Shown here: piece by piece, positions 39,607-48,721 of the stretch | How positions within the stretch are numbered: the first letter of the stretch is position 1 | Layout of the letters: the number at the start of each line of letters is the position of its first letter | Assembly (NCBI RefSeq): GCF_003403315.2 | Contig: NZ_CP048407.1 | Location: 124,001-188,000, forward strand | DNA length: 64,000 bases | From: Thermaerobacter sp. PB12/4term | GTDB taxonomy: Bacteria > Bacillota > Sulfobacillia > Thermaerobacterales > Thermaerobacteraceae | Direction of reading: 5' to 3' | Position numbers and translations under genes: made by a program | Notes under the pieces: model-generated | Database searches by the model: none | Told to the model about the DNA's origin: nothing | Seen by the model: the letters and a program-made list of their open reading frames with translations, nothing else

Positions 39607-40893
39607 ATGCGGATCAACCACAACGTGGCCGCTCTCAACGCGTGGCGGAACCTCACCCAGACGAACAGCCTGCTCAACAGGTCGCTGGAGCGGCTGTCGT
39701 CGGGCCTGCGGATCAACCGGGCGGCCGACGACGCGGCGGGCCTGGCCATCTCCGAGAAGATGCGGGCCCAGATCGCCGGTCTGCAGACGGCCCAGCGCAA
39801 CGCCCAGGACGCCATCTCGCTGATCCAGACGGCGGAGGGCGCGCTGAACGAGACCCACAGCATCCTGCAGCGCATGCGCGAGCTGGCGGTGCAGGCGTCC
39901 AGCGATACGAATACGGCCGCCGACCGGGCGCAGATCCAGAAGGAGATCGACCAGCTGGCCCAGGAAGTGGGCCGGATTGCTGGGACGACGGAGTTCAACA
40001 CCCAGAAGCTGCTGGACGGGTCGTTCGAGCAGAACGGCATCACCTTCCAGATCGGAGCCAATGCCGGTCAGAACATCTCGGTCAAGATCGGGAACATGGG
40101 CGGCTTCAGCCTGGGCGTGGTGAGTGACCAGGTCAAGGCCCAGGCGACGGTTAGCGGTACGCTAACCGAAGGGGCCACCAATACTACCGACATTCCGGAT
40201 GGTACCTACACCGTCCGGGCGGGTGCGAGCGGCGGCTACGAACTGGTCGACGCCACGGGAGTCGTCGCAGCGACGTCAACCGACGGCAAGACTTGGACCG
40301 GCGGTGACGACACAATCACATTCTCGGTCGCGGTGACGAACGGTACCGTCACCGTGTCGGGCACCACCGTAACTGCCAAGGGTACCTTCTCCTTCACGAA
40401 CGGTGGTCTTGAGGCAGGCAGTTACACGTACGACGCGACTTCCAAGGTTCTGAAGGACAGCAGCGGCAACGTGGTCGCGACCGAAGATCCGACGACGGCC
40501 GGTAAGTTCATCGACAGCAAGGGCAACGTGGTGCTGGACGCGAGCGGCCTCGGTACGTTGAGCAACGGTCAAGTCTTCACCGTCAGCGGTCTCGACGTGA
40601 CCTCCCAGGCGTCTGCCGGCTCTGCCATCACTGCATTCGACAGCGCCATCGAGAGCGTCTCGGGCCAGCGTGCAGACCTCGGTGCCATCCAGAACCGCCT
40701 GGAGCACACCATCGCCAACCTGGGCGTGGCGGTGGAGAACCTGCAAGCGGCCGAGTCGCGCATCCGCGACGTGGACATGGCCCTGGAGATGGCCAACTTC
40801 ACCCGCAACCAGATCCTGTTGCAGTCCGGCACGGCGATGCTGGCCCAGGCCAACGCCATGCCCCAGGCGGTCCTGCAGCTGTTGCAGGGCTAA
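39607..40893 (+). CDS. hag: Flagellin
   Basis: The filament subunit is 428 residues. The N-terminal D0/D1 domain (1-~175) begins MRINHNVAALNAWRNL and includes LSSGLRINRAADDAAGLAIS; the C-terminal domain (~335-428) contains GAIQNRLEHTIANLGVAVEN and ends with AMPQAVLQLLQG. Between them is a ~160-residue Thr/Gly/Val/Ser-rich exposed domain whose codons are noticeably less GC-rich than the flanks. A perfect 9-bp inverted repeat (40148-40168) sits at its upstream border. ATG 39607 follows GAGGGAGGGC. fliW and csrA, which precede hag in Bacillus, are not seen here. Confidence 0.97.
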   Translation: MRINHNVAALNAWRNLTQTNSLLNRSLERLSSGLRINRAADDAAGLAISEKMRAQIAGLQTAQRNAQDAISLIQTAEGALNETHSILQRMRELAVQASSDTNTAADRAQIQKEIDQLAQEVGRIAGTTEFNTQKLLDGSFEQNGITFQIGANAGQNISVKIGNMGGFSLGVVSDQVKAQATVSGTLTEGATNTTDIPDGTYTVRAGASGGYELVDATGVVAATSTDGKTWTGGDDTITFSVAVTNGTVTVSGTTVTAKGTFSFTNGGLEAGSYTYDATSKVLKDSSGNVVATEDPTTAGKFIDSKGNVVLDASGLGTLSNGQVFTVSGLDVTSQASAGSAITAFDSAIESVSGQRADLGAIQNRLEHTIANLGVAVENLQAAESRIRDVDMALEMANFTRNQILLQSGTAMLAQANAMPQAVLQLLQG

Positions 40894-41006
40894 TCGAAGG
40901 CGGAGCCATCCGTCAAACCGATGCAGTAGGTCACGTTCGACACACCATACCCCCCATCGATGGTCCAAGGTGAACTCCCCCTCACCGGGACCGGAGCGGA
41001 GCCCCC

Positions 41007-41045
41007 GGCGGAGCCGGCCGTCAGAGGATGGCCGGCTCCGCCCAT
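41007..41045 (+). terminator. Flagellin transcript terminator
   Basis: GGCGGAGCCGGCC (41007-41019) pairs perfectly with GGCCGGCTCCGCC (41030-41042), followed by CATTT. The 13-bp stem is strong and the T-run short. The remaining spacer up to 41188 holds no supported gene. Confidence 0.75.
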
Positions 41046-41188
41046 TTCGGGACCTCAACCCTCTTCCTACCCAGACCCACCAGAATAGGACTCGAGGGCC
41101 GTTAACGACCTCCCGTTTCCAACCGATATGACGAACAAATGGGACCGGCGAACCTGACCGAGCCGTTGAAGAGACCGGACCGGGAGAC

Positions 41189-41590
41189 GTGAGATCCGTG
41201 ACCGTGTCACCCCAGGAACCCGTTGGGGGCGTCCTGCAACTCCGATACCCCGCTCCAAAGGCTCCGGCACAGGCGGATTTCGAAAGCCTGGGAGGCACCC
41301 CCAAGGGGCCCAATGCGCCGACTGCCGGCGTTGAAACGCAGGATGCCCGGGGGGAGGGCCCATCGTCCTCCGGGTTCGCCCCTTGGATGCCGCCCTTGCC
41401 CGATCACCCCCGCGACCCCTTCAGCTATCAGCTCCAGTTCCACGTGGACGACGCCACGGGCCGGGTGGTGGCGGAAGTGGTCGACCGGGAGACGGGCGAG
41501 ATCGTACGGCAGGTTCCACCCGAACACGTGCTCCGGATTGCCATGTACGTGAAGATGCTCCTCGGGCAGCAGGTCGATCAGCGCGGCTAG
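41189..41590 (+). CDS. flaG: FlaG-family flagellar protein
   Basis: The 133-residue protein has a disordered Pro/Gly-rich first half and the FlaG signature in the second: YQLQFHVDDATGRVVAEVVD, RETGEIVRQVPPEHVL and a C-terminal helix. FlaG proteins influence filament length and are encoded beside fliD. GTG 41189 or GTG 41198 may be the start; both are in frame and the ribosome binding site (GGGAG) is weak. Confidence 0.85.
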   Translation: MRSVTVSPQEPVGGVLQLRYPAPKAPAQADFESLGGTPKGPNAPTAGVETQDARGEGPSSSGFAPWMPPLPDHPRDPFSYQLQFHVDDATGRVVAEVVDRETGEIVRQVPPEHVLRIAMYVKMLLGQQVDQRG

Positions 41591-41649
41591 GGCGGTTAGG
41601 CGGCTGGGGCGAGGCAGGCCAAGTGTTCGGGCAAGGAGGACGTCACCCA

Positions 41650-43065
41650 ATGCGCATCGGTGGACTGGCCAGCGGCCTCGACTGGGAGCAGCTCGTCGAG
41701 CAGCTGATGCAGATCGAGCGCCGCCCGCTGCTGCTGCTCGAGCGGCGCAAGCTCGAGATCGAGTCCGAGAAAAATGCCTGGAGCGACATCCGCTCCCGCA
41801 TCGACACCCTGCAGGACCGCATCGCGGATGTCCTGGCGGCGGACCTGTTCTGGCGGCCGCGGTCCACCAGCAGCGACGAGGCGCGGGTGACGGCGGAGGC
41901 TTCGGCCGCCGCCACCCCGGGCACCTATAAGGTTGAGGTCCAGCAACTGGCCACGGCCCACTCCATCGCCACCTACGACCCGGTGGCCGACCCCCAGGCC
42001 GCGCTGAACCTGAGCGGAACCTTTCGCATCACCGTCGGCAGCACCAGCGTCGATGTCACCGTCAACACCACCGACTCCCTGAACGCCATCCGCGACCGGA
42101 TCAACGCGGCGGTGGAACAGGCGGTGCAGGCGGACCCCGCGGCGGAGGCCAGCGCCGTGCGAGCGGAGGTGATCGGCGGCCATCTGGTCATCACCCGCAC
42201 CCACACGGGCCAGGGAGCCATTGACGTCAGCGATGGGAGCGGCACGGTGGCCCAGTCCCTGGGGCTGATCGACGCCACCGGTGCGGAACGCCGGGTGCTG
42301 GTCACGGGCCAGGATGCCCAGTTCACCGTCAACGGCCTCGCCTTCACCCGCTCGTCCAACACCGTGACCGACGTAATCCAGGGGGTCACCCTCGAGCTGC
42401 ACCAGGCCGCCCCGGGCAGTCCCGTCACCGTCACGGTGGCCTGGGACGACGACGCCGTGGTCAATGCGGTGAAGAAGTTCATCGAGCAGTACAACAGCGC
42501 CCTGTCCTTTATGGCGCAGCAGCAGGACTACCAGGACGCGGGCGGCGGCAAGCTGGGCGGCGACGTGCTCCTCACCACCCTGCGCAACGAGCTGCGGCGC
42601 ATGGTCTCGGACCCCGTGGCGGCGCTGGCCGGTTCGACCACCCTGGACCGGCTGGCTGCCGTGGGCATCACCACCCAGGACAAGTCGGGGACCCTGCAGC
42701 TGGACGAGGCGAAGCTGCGGGAGGCGCTGGCGGCCGACCGGGCGGGGGTGCAGCGGCTTCTGGCAGGCGACCCCGACGGCACCACCACCAGCGACGACGG
42801 GGTCTTCGTGCGGCTGCAGAAGGTCCTGGACGGGTGGCTCGAGACGAACACCGGCCTCTTCGACCGGCGCATCGACTCCCTGGACGACCGGGCCCGGGAC
42901 TACGCCGAGCAGATGGAGCGGATGGAGTACCGCCTCAAGTTGCGGGAGCAGAACCTGACCCGGCAGTTCGAGGCGCTGGAGACCCTGCTCTCCACCCTGC
43001 AGTCCCAGGAGCAGTGGCTGGTCCAGCAGGTGAACCAGCTGGCGTCCCTGCGGCCGAAGGACTGA
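41650..43065 (+). CDS. fliD: Flagellar hook-associated protein 2 (filament cap)
   Basis: FliD caps the growing filament and helps flagellin fold. The 471-residue protein starts MRIGGLASGLDWEQLVEQLM, behind AAGGAGG; the coiled-coil N-terminus MQIERRPLLLLERRKLEIE, the ADAASSA-like beta domains in the middle (FTVNGLAFTRSSNTVTDVIQ) and the C-terminal heptad region ending in QEQWLVQQVNQL are typical. Confidence 0.95.
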   Translation: MRIGGLASGLDWEQLVEQLMQIERRPLLLLERRKLEIESEKNAWSDIRSRIDTLQDRIADVLAADLFWRPRSTSSDEARVTAEASAAATPGTYKVEVQQLATAHSIATYDPVADPQAALNLSGTFRITVGSTSVDVTVNTTDSLNAIRDRINAAVEQAVQADPAAEASAVRAEVIGGHLVITRTHTGQGAIDVSDGSGTVAQSLGLIDATGAERRVLVTGQDAQFTVNGLAFTRSSNTVTDVIQGVTLELHQAAPGSPVTVTVAWDDDAVVNAVKKFIEQYNSALSFMAQQQDYQDAGGGKLGGDVLLTTLRNELRRMVSDPVAALAGSTTLDRLAAVGITTQDKSGTLQLDEAKLREALAADRAGVQRLLAGDPDGTTTSDDGVFVRLQKVLDGWLETNTGLFDRRIDSLDDRARDYAEQMERMEYRLKLREQNLTRQFEALETLLSTLQSQEQWLVQQVNQLASLRPKD

Positions 43066-43347
43066 GGGCGACGGGACTGGGGACGGCAGGATGGGACTGA
43101 GGACGGCTGGATGGACCTGAACATGGGAGGATGGACTTCGTTCGCTGAAGCCGGGGTGAACGCCGGGGCAACCGCGGGGTGACCATGCGGGTGGACGGCG
43201 AGGTGAAAAGGCTGGGCGGACCGCCGGGTGTGCAAGACAGGGTGAATGGCGGGTTGAATGGCAGGCTGAAATGCAGGCGGGAGGGCAGGGTGACCGGCAG
43301 GGCAGGCGGCCCAACGCGCGCGGGCAGCAGGCGGGAGGGGTTGGCCC
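43066..43347. repeat. Degenerate short repeats between fliD and fliS
   Basis: The spacer is built from recurring purine-rich words GGATGGAC, GACGGGACTG and GCGGG(T/A)GAATGGC. No promoter or terminator is evident. Frames through it have no ribosome binding site before GGGAGGGG at 43331. Confidence 0.45.
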
Positions 43348-43968
43348 ATGCAGAAGGCAAGCGGGGGCCAGGGCGGAATCGCTGAGCAAGGCGAAGTCGT
43401 CGCGGGCGCGAAGCCGGAGCTGGAGACCGGCGGGATGGCGGGGCCGGCGCCGTCCGGATCCGCAGCCGGCCCGCTGGCGGGCGAGGCGCGGGCGCCGGGG
43501 CAGGGGGCCCGAGGGGGAGGGGTCTTCCCCACCGGCCTGCCGCGGCGGGCCGTGGCCCATCCGGCCCGGTCCTACGTGGCGACCCGGGTGCTGACGGCGC
43601 CGCCCCAGGTGCTGGTCTTGATGCTGATGGACGGCGTGCTGCGGGAGGTGGCCCGCGCCCTGCAGGTCGACCTCAAGGCCCCCGGCGGCCGCGAGCGGCT
43701 TCACCGGGCCTTGACCCGCGCCCAGGACTTCTTGCGCGAGCTGATGCTGGCCCTGGACCACCAGCAGGGGGGCGAGCTGGCCGCCCGGCTCAGCGCCCTG
43801 TACCTGTTCTGCCAGGAGCGGCTGATCGAGGCCAACGTGAAGGCCAACCCGCGGCTGGCGGCCGACGCCGTGCGGGTCCTGGCCCCCATCCGGGAAGCCT
43901 GGGCCGCCCTGTGCGCCGAAGGAGCGGGCGGAACCCGCCCGGCGCCGTCCCCGGAGGTGCCGTCATGA
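43348..43968 (+). CDS. fliS: Flagellin export chaperone FliS
   Basis: FliS binds the flagellin C-terminus before export. The conserved four-helix core starts near residue 75 with YVATRVLTAPPQVLVLMLMD and includes TRAQDFLRELMLALD and LSALYLFCQERLIEANVKAN. Family members are about 130 residues; here a ~70-residue Gly/Ala/Pro extension precedes the core. ATG 43348 lies 9 bases after GGGAGGGG. The stop overlaps the next start (ATGA). Confidence 0.92.
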   Translation: MQKASGGQGGIAEQGEVVAGAKPELETGGMAGPAPSGSAAGPLAGEARAPGQGARGGGVFPTGLPRRAVAHPARSYVATRVLTAPPQVLVLMLMDGVLREVARALQVDLKAPGGRERLHRALTRAQDFLRELMLALDHQQGGELAARLSALYLFCQERLIEANVKANPRLAADAVRVLAPIREAWAALCAEGAGGTRPAPSPEVPS

Positions 43969-44387
43969 GCGAGACCGACCTCTGGGAACTGGTGCTGGAA
44001 ACCCGCAGGGACCTTGACCGGTGGATCGAGCGGGGCCGGCGGGCCCAGGCTGCCGCCGGGCGGGGCGACTGGGAGACGGCCCGGGCGGAACTCGAGGCCC
44101 GCCGGTTCCTCCAGGAACAGGTCAGCGCCCGGCTCCACCGGCTGCATGCGGGGGCAGCCCCCGGCGGCCGCGGCTTGCCCGGCGGGGAGGATGCCCGGCA
44201 GTGGCTGGCCCAGCTGGAAGAGCACCTGCGCCAGGCCCTGGAGGCCGACCGCCAGCTCCGCCTGGCCCTGGCCGTTCGCCATGAAGCCTTGGCCGAGCGG
44301 GCCCACTTCCTCGAGCAGGCCCGGCGGGCCGTGGCCGCCTACGCCCGCAACGCGCCGCCGTCGACACCCGTTGACAGCGCCAATTGA
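43965..44387 (+). CDS. Small helical protein in the FliT position
   Basis: This 140-residue, highly charged alpha-helical protein (Arg/Glu/Ala-rich, probable coiled coils at residues 5-60 and 80-130) starts at ATG 43965 with a perfect GGAGGTG and overlaps fliS. Bacillus has the chaperone gene fliT directly after fliS, and FliT proteins are short helical bundles of low conservation. On position and fold I suspect a FliT-like chaperone of FliD, but no sequence motif proves it. Confidence 0.6.
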   Translation: MSETDLWELVLETRRDLDRWIERGRRAQAAAGRGDWETARAELEARRFLQEQVSARLHRLHAGAAPGGRGLPGGEDARQWLAQLEEHLRQALEADRQLRLALAVRHEALAERAHFLEQARRAVAAYARNAPPSTPVDSAN

Positions 44388-44413
44388 CACCGCCGCGCGG
44401 GGGTTGCTAGACT
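44384..44413 (+). promoter_or_regulatory. Sigma-A promoter of metK
   Basis: TTGACA (44384-44389) and TAGACT (44408-44413) are 18 bases apart. A second TTGACA lies at 44371-44376 inside the end of the preceding gene. The predicted transcript begins near 44420. Confidence 0.7.
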
Positions 44414-44419
44414 AACCTG

Positions 44420-44606
44420 GGTTTAAGGAGGCCCGGCCGGTTCGACCGCCGGGTTGCACCGGTTTGTGCGGACGAACCGGCCGCGGGGCGGGGCGCAGCG
44501 GCCTTCCGCCACCCCACCGCCCGGGCCGCAGGGATGGAGGCTCCTTCTCTTCGGAGAAGGGGTCGTTTTATCTCTATCTCTGTCTCGCGGAAAGGAGGAA
44601 CCCCGC
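44420..44606 (+). promoter_or_regulatory. Structured metK leader with terminator-like hairpin
   Basis: The leader of about 190 nt contains an 11-bp inverted repeat CGGCCGGTTCG/CGAACCGGCCG (44434-44444/44473-44483) with an inner GCAC/GTGC. Later comes a UUCG-capped hairpin, CCTTCTC-TTCG-GAGAAGG (44543-44560, extendable to 11 bp with wobbles), followed by GTTTTA. This looks like an attenuator. No S-box (SAM-I) core was found. Confidence 0.5.
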
Positions 44607-45854
44607 GTGACGCGAGCCAGGGGCCGCCACCTGTTTACCTCGGAATCGGTGACGGAGGGCCACCCCGACAAGATCGCGGACCAGATCTCCGACACGGTCC
44701 TGGACGCCATCCTCGAGCAGGATCCCCAGGCCCGGGTCGCCTGCGAGACGGCGGTGACCACGGGCATGGTCCTGGTGATGGGCGAGATCTCGACCACCTG
44801 CTACGTCCACATCCCGGCGCTGGTCCGCGACGTGCTGCGGGAGATCGGCTACACCCGGGCCAAGTTCGGCTTCGACGCCGACACCTGCTCGGTGCTGACC
44901 ACCATCGACGAGCAGTCGCCCGACATCGCCCAGGGCGTCCTCGATGCCTGGGAGGTGCGCCACGGCGAGGCCCCGCCGGACGACTTCGCCCGCATCGGCG
45001 CCGGCGACCAGGGGATGATGTTCGGCTTCGCTTGCCGGGAGACACGGGAGCTGATGCCGCTGCCCATCACCCTGGCCCACCGGCTGACCCGGCGGCTGGC
45101 GGAGGTTCGTAAGTCCGGCCTGCTTCCCTACCTGCGCCCCGACGGCAAGGCTCAGGTGACCATCGAGTACGACGGGACGCGTCCCGTCCGCGTGGAGGCC
45201 CTGGTGTTGTCGACCCAGCACCGCGAGGACGTCAGCCGCGCCCGCCTGGAAGAGGACCTGCGCCAGCACGTCATCGGCGCTGTCGTCCCGGCGCCCATGC
45301 TGGACGAGAAGACGCGGATCTACATCAACCCCACGGGCCGGTTCGTGGTGGGCGGGCCCCAGGGCGATGCGGGCCTGACGGGGCGGAAGATCATCGTCGA
45401 CACCTACGGCGGTTACGCCCGCCACGGCGGCGGCGCCTTCTCGGGGAAGGATCCGACCAAGGTCGACCGGTCGGGCGCCTACGCCGCCCGCTGGGTGGCC
45501 AAGAACGTGGTGGCGGCGGGGCTGGCGGAGCGGTGCGAGATCCAGGTGGCCTATGCCATCGGCGTCGCCCAGCCCGTGTCGATCCGGGTCGACACCTTTG
45601 GAACGGGCATCATCCCCGACGACCGGATCGAGGAACTGGTGCGGGAGCACTTCGACCTGCGGCCGGGCGCCATCATTCACCACCTGAACCTGCGCCGGCC
45701 CATCTACCGCCAGGTGGCGACCTACGGCCACTTCGGGCGGCCCGATCTGGACCTGCCCTGGGAGAAGATCGACCGGGCAGCCCAGTTGCGGGAGGCGGCG
45801 GGGCTGGGGGCGATGCCCGACGATCCGCTGGCCGAGGTGGCGGTGACGCTGTAG
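44607..45854 (+). CDS. metK: S-adenosylmethionine synthetase
   Basis: MetK makes SAM from Met and ATP. GTG 44607 follows AAAGGAGGAA and begins [20 protein letters not shown]. Signature motifs are [40 protein letters not shown] and ITIEYD-type [14 protein letters not shown]. At 415 residues it is normal. SAM supplies PrmC and other methyltransferases. The structured leader suggests transcription attenuation, but the ligand is unknown. Confidence 0.97.
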   Translation: MTRARGRHLFTSESVTEGHPDKIADQISDTVLDAILEQDPQARVACETAVTTGMVLVMGEISTTCYVHIPALVRDVLREIGYTRAKFGFDADTCSVLTTIDEQSPDIAQGVLDAWEVRHGEAPPDDFARIGAGDQGMMFGFACRETRELMPLPITLAHRLTRRLAEVRKSGLLPYLRPDGKAQVTIEYDGTRPVRVEALVLSTQHREDVSRARLEEDLRQHVIGAVVPAPMLDEKTRIYINPTGRFVVGGPQGDAGLTGRKIIVDTYGGYARHGGGAFSGKDPTKVDRSGAYAARWVAKNVVAAGLAERCEIQVAYAIGVAQPVSIRVDTFGTGIIPDDRIEELVREHFDLRPGAIIHHLNLRRPIYRQVATYGHFGRPDLDLPWEKIDRAAQLREAAGLGAMPDDPLAEVAVTL

Positions 45855-46255
45855 GGTCCGGGGCTTGCAGGGCGCGGCCGGGGCCGGTTGCGGGCCGCGG
45901 CCGGGGTCGCGGGGCCGCAGCCGGGTCGCCGGGTTGCGGGTAAGCCGTCCGGCCGAGGAACGGGCCTGGGTCGCGGAACCGCGGGCAGCCGGTGCAGCCA
46001 AAGAATAGGACGGGTTCCAGCGGCGGCAAGCCTTCGGGGTCGCCACTATCTGCACGAGCTTTTGCCAGGCCTGGCCGGGCAGGCGGCGGCGCCACGCCGG
46101 GGGCGGCGCGCCTGCCCGGCCGTTTTCAGCCTTGGGGACCGCCCTGCTCAGGGAGGTTCCACTCCAGGGACCTTCCGGCCCGCCACGGCATACCTTGGAA
46201 CCGCGACAGCGCCATTACGACCCTGACTTCCCGGCCCCACGGGGGTGCCGAGTCC
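45855..46255 (+). terminator. metK downstream region with terminator at 46073-46126
   Basis: GGCCGGGCAGGCG (46073-46085) pairs perfectly with CGCCTGCCCGGCC (46109-46121) and is followed by GTTTTC. The first 140 bases of the region are GC-rich repeats of GCCGGG/CGGGTCGC. Between about 45998 and 46060 there is a purine-rich, foldable stretch (AAAGAATAGGACGGGTTCC, then GGCGGC...GTCGCC) that I could not match to a known RNA. No gene is supported. Confidence 0.7.
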
Positions 46256-46744
46256 ATGGGGCACGATGCCGTGTGGTGGGCCCTGGCGGTCCTGGTCGCG
46301 GTGACGGCGGCCGGCATGCTGGGCGCGTTGCGGGGTGCATGGCACCGCGGGCAGCGCCGGGTCCAGCCCCAGGGGTGGGAACCATGGCCCCTGGTGGTGC
46401 TGGTGCGGGACGCGGCTTCCTTCATCGAGGGATTCGTGGAGGACCTGGCCGCCCTCGCACCCGGTTCGCCCATCGTGGTGGTGGACTGCGGGTCTGCCGA
46501 TGAAACCGCCGCCATCCTCTACCGGTTGCGCCAGCGGGTCCCGACCCTGCAGGTCCTGCGCTGGCCGGCCCAGCGTTCGGGGGCGCCCGGCCCGCTGGAG
46601 GCGGCGCTTTTCGTCACCGGGGCGCCGCTGGCGGTGACCATTGACCTGACGAATCCCGGCGGATGGCGCTGGCAGGACCTCCGCGTACCCCTCATTCACC
46701 TGCTTGAGGCGTCGGCATCCAGCAGGAAATGCATGACAGGTTGA
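46256..46744 (+). CDS. Membrane-anchored glycosyltransferase-like (GT-A N-lobe) protein
   Basis: This 162-residue protein has one N-terminal membrane helix (AVWWALAVLVAVTAAGMLGAL) and then only the first half of a GT-A type fold: PLVVLVRDAASFIEGFVEDL, PIVVVDCGSADETAAILYRL and APLAVTIDLTNPGG. The segment VVVDCGSADET resembles the nucleotide-sugar motif of family-2 glycosyltransferases, but the acceptor-side catalytic region is missing and the protein ends early. It is unclear whether it is a degenerate enzyme or a sugar-nucleotide-binding regulator. It lies 46 bases before a diguanylate cyclase gene, probably in one transcript. The ATG has only a weak ribosome binding site (GGGGGTG). Confidence 0.6.
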   Translation: MGHDAVWWALAVLVAVTAAGMLGALRGAWHRGQRRVQPQGWEPWPLVVLVRDAASFIEGFVEDLAALAPGSPIVVVDCGSADETAAILYRLRQRVPTLQVLRWPAQRSGAPGPLEAALFVTGAPLAVTIDLTNPGGWRWQDLRVPLIHLLEASASSRKCMTG

Positions 46745-46789
46745 GAATGAAATAAGGACCGCGACACGGGGTGGGGGTCACGATCGCCG

Positions 46790-48460
46790 GTGAGGTCCTG
46801 GCGTAGCCCGCAGCGGCTGTATATCCTGGCCGTCGGTGTGGGCGGGATGGTGGCTCTGATCCTGGCCTTGCGCCAGTGGGAGCCCGTTCCCGCCCTGCCC
46901 ATGTTGATGATGCTCGCCGCGGCCGTCCTGATGGACGCCTACCCGCTGCCGATGCCCGGCGGCGGGGCGATGTCCCTGACTTTCGGGGTCACCCTCACGG
47001 CCCAGTTGCTGTACGGTACCGTGCCCGCGGCCATCATCAACGTGCTGGGCAACCTCATCGGCTACGGGGTGCTGAACCGCCGGCCTTGGGACCGCACCCA
47101 ATTCAACGCCGGCCAGTTCGCCCTGACCATCCTGACGGCAGGGGCCGTCTCGACGCGGCTCGGCCTCCATCCCTGGCCCGCGCCCACGGGGATCACCATT
47201 CCGCCGCTCCACCTGGTCTTTGTTTATGTGGCGATCTACTGGGTGATGAACAATGCCCTGGTGGGCCTGGCCCTTTACTATCACCAGGCCCATCCCACCC
47301 GGGAGTTCCTCCGCCTGTTCTTCCGCTGGTTGCCGGTGGATGCCCTCAGCACCGCCTTTGCCGTGGCCGCCCATTCGGTGGTGATGATCGCCTTTCAGGC
47401 GTACGGTGAAATCGGCATGGCCGTGGGCCTGACCCTCTTCCTGATGATCAACTACCTGCTCCGCCTGCACATGCGGCTGGTGGAGGCCCACCACGACCTG
47501 CAGTCGCTGTACGAGATCACCAAGGGACTGGCTTGCGTGCTGGAACTGGACGATGCCTTCGGCTGGATCGACCGGGCCGTGCAGCAGCTGGCGCCGTCGG
47601 ACGCCTTCGCCATTTACCTGGCGGAGGAGGGCGACGTGCTGCGCCTGCAGCATGCGGTCCATCCCGACGCCGGGGAGGTTCAGGGCCGGGTGGCAGGGGA
47701 GGGGGCCGTCCGGCGGGCCGCCAGGGAGCGCCAGCTTGTCGAGCACGTGGACGAGCCCACCCTGGTGACGGAGAACTTCGAGCCGTCCAGCGTGCTGGCG
47801 GTACCCCTCTCGGCCGACGAGCGGCTCATGGGCTGCCTGTGCCTGGCCCGGCGCCATCGGGCCTTCGGCGATCGCGAGCGGCGCCTGCTGTCCATCCTCG
47901 CGTCGCCCATGGCCATGGCCATCCAGAACGGGCTGATCTATGGCCGAACCCAGACCATGGCCCACACCGACCCGATGACGGGCCTCTACAACTACCGGTT
48001 CTTCAGCATGCGCCTGCGGGAGGCGGTGCGGCGGGCCAGTGCTACGGGCCAGCCCCTGGCGCTGATCCTGATCGACCTGGACAATTTTTCGGACATCAAC
48101 AACCAGTTCGGTCATCAGGCGGGCGATCACGTCCTGCGGCAGTTCGCCGACCTCTTGCGGCATTCGGTGCGCCAGCAGGATCTGGTGGCCCGGTATGCGG
48201 GCGACGAGTTCGTCGCCATCCTGCCCGGTGCCCGCCGGGAAGAGGCCGAAGCGGTGGCCGACCGCATCTGGGAAGCCGCCCTGAGGTACCGTTTCACCGA
48301 CCTTTCGGGCCAGATCTTCTTCCCCCTTCGCTTCAGCCTGGGCGTGGCCGTCTACCCCTATGACGGCCCCTCCGACGAAGACCTCATCGCCGCTGCCGAC
48401 CGCAACATGTATCGGGAAAAGCGCCACCACCGGGAGCGGTACCGCCGCGAGCACGCGTGA
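46790..48460 (+). CDS. Membrane-bound diguanylate cyclase (membrane sensor-GAF-GGDEF)
   Basis: The 556-residue protein has a polytopic membrane domain (residues 8-~225, six to eight helices), a GAF-type domain (~235-375, ending in RRLLSILASPMAMAIQNG) and a GGDEF domain (~390-550). The catalytic motif is AGDEF (470-474), an accepted active variant; the upstream RQQD (461-464) is an RxxD inhibitory site at the correct distance, so product inhibition by c-di-GMP is likely. The opening TDPMTGLYNYRFF and DLDNFSDINNQFGHQAGD are standard. The membrane domain resembles that of the HD-GYP protein at 57539. The start is GTG 46790, behind a GGGGTGGGGG stretch. Confidence 0.93.
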   Translation: MRSWRSPQRLYILAVGVGGMVALILALRQWEPVPALPMLMMLAAAVLMDAYPLPMPGGGAMSLTFGVTLTAQLLYGTVPAAIINVLGNLIGYGVLNRRPWDRTQFNAGQFALTILTAGAVSTRLGLHPWPAPTGITIPPLHLVFVYVAIYWVMNNALVGLALYYHQAHPTREFLRLFFRWLPVDALSTAFAVAAHSVVMIAFQAYGEIGMAVGLTLFLMINYLLRLHMRLVEAHHDLQSLYEITKGLACVLELDDAFGWIDRAVQQLAPSDAFAIYLAEEGDVLRLQHAVHPDAGEVQGRVAGEGAVRRAARERQLVEHVDEPTLVTENFEPSSVLAVPLSADERLMGCLCLARRHRAFGDRERRLLSILASPMAMAIQNGLIYGRTQTMAHTDPMTGLYNYRFFSMRLREAVRRASATGQPLALILIDLDNFSDINNQFGHQAGDHVLRQFADLLRHSVRQQDLVARYAGDEFVAILPGARREEAEAVADRIWEAALRYRFTDLSGQIFFPLRFSLGVAVYPYDGPSDEDLIAAADRNMYREKRHHRERYRREHA

Positions 48461-48721
48461 GGATTTTGTCATCCGGATTGTAATATAATGGCATTGCCGG
48501 CTTGGATGGGTTCCCTCGTGGGATACGGAGGTCGCGGTGCTTGCGGGGGGCCCGGTGCCGCCGCGGTCCGTGGGGCGCGGTCTACGTGGTGTGGTGCACG
48601 GGACGCCGCCTTCGTGGCGGTGTTTCCTCGTGCCGGGAGGCCGGTGGCTCGGCCTGCTTGATCCGGCGGCCGCCCAGGGCTGTCGCCGCCTGGCGAGCGC
48701 AGGGAGAGGGGCTGGGAGGCG
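48461..48721 (+). promoter_or_regulatory. comFC upstream region with -10 element
   Basis: TATAAT at 48484-48489 lies in an AT-rich patch right after the cyclase gene; no -35 is found at normal spacing (TTGTCA at 48466 is only 12 bases away). The rest is GC-rich and without a gene. Confidence 0.4.

Noticed and set aside
44420-44606. SAM-I (S-box) riboswitch before metK
   Set aside because: The conserved S-box core sequences and kink-turn segment are not present, although a terminator-like hairpin is.
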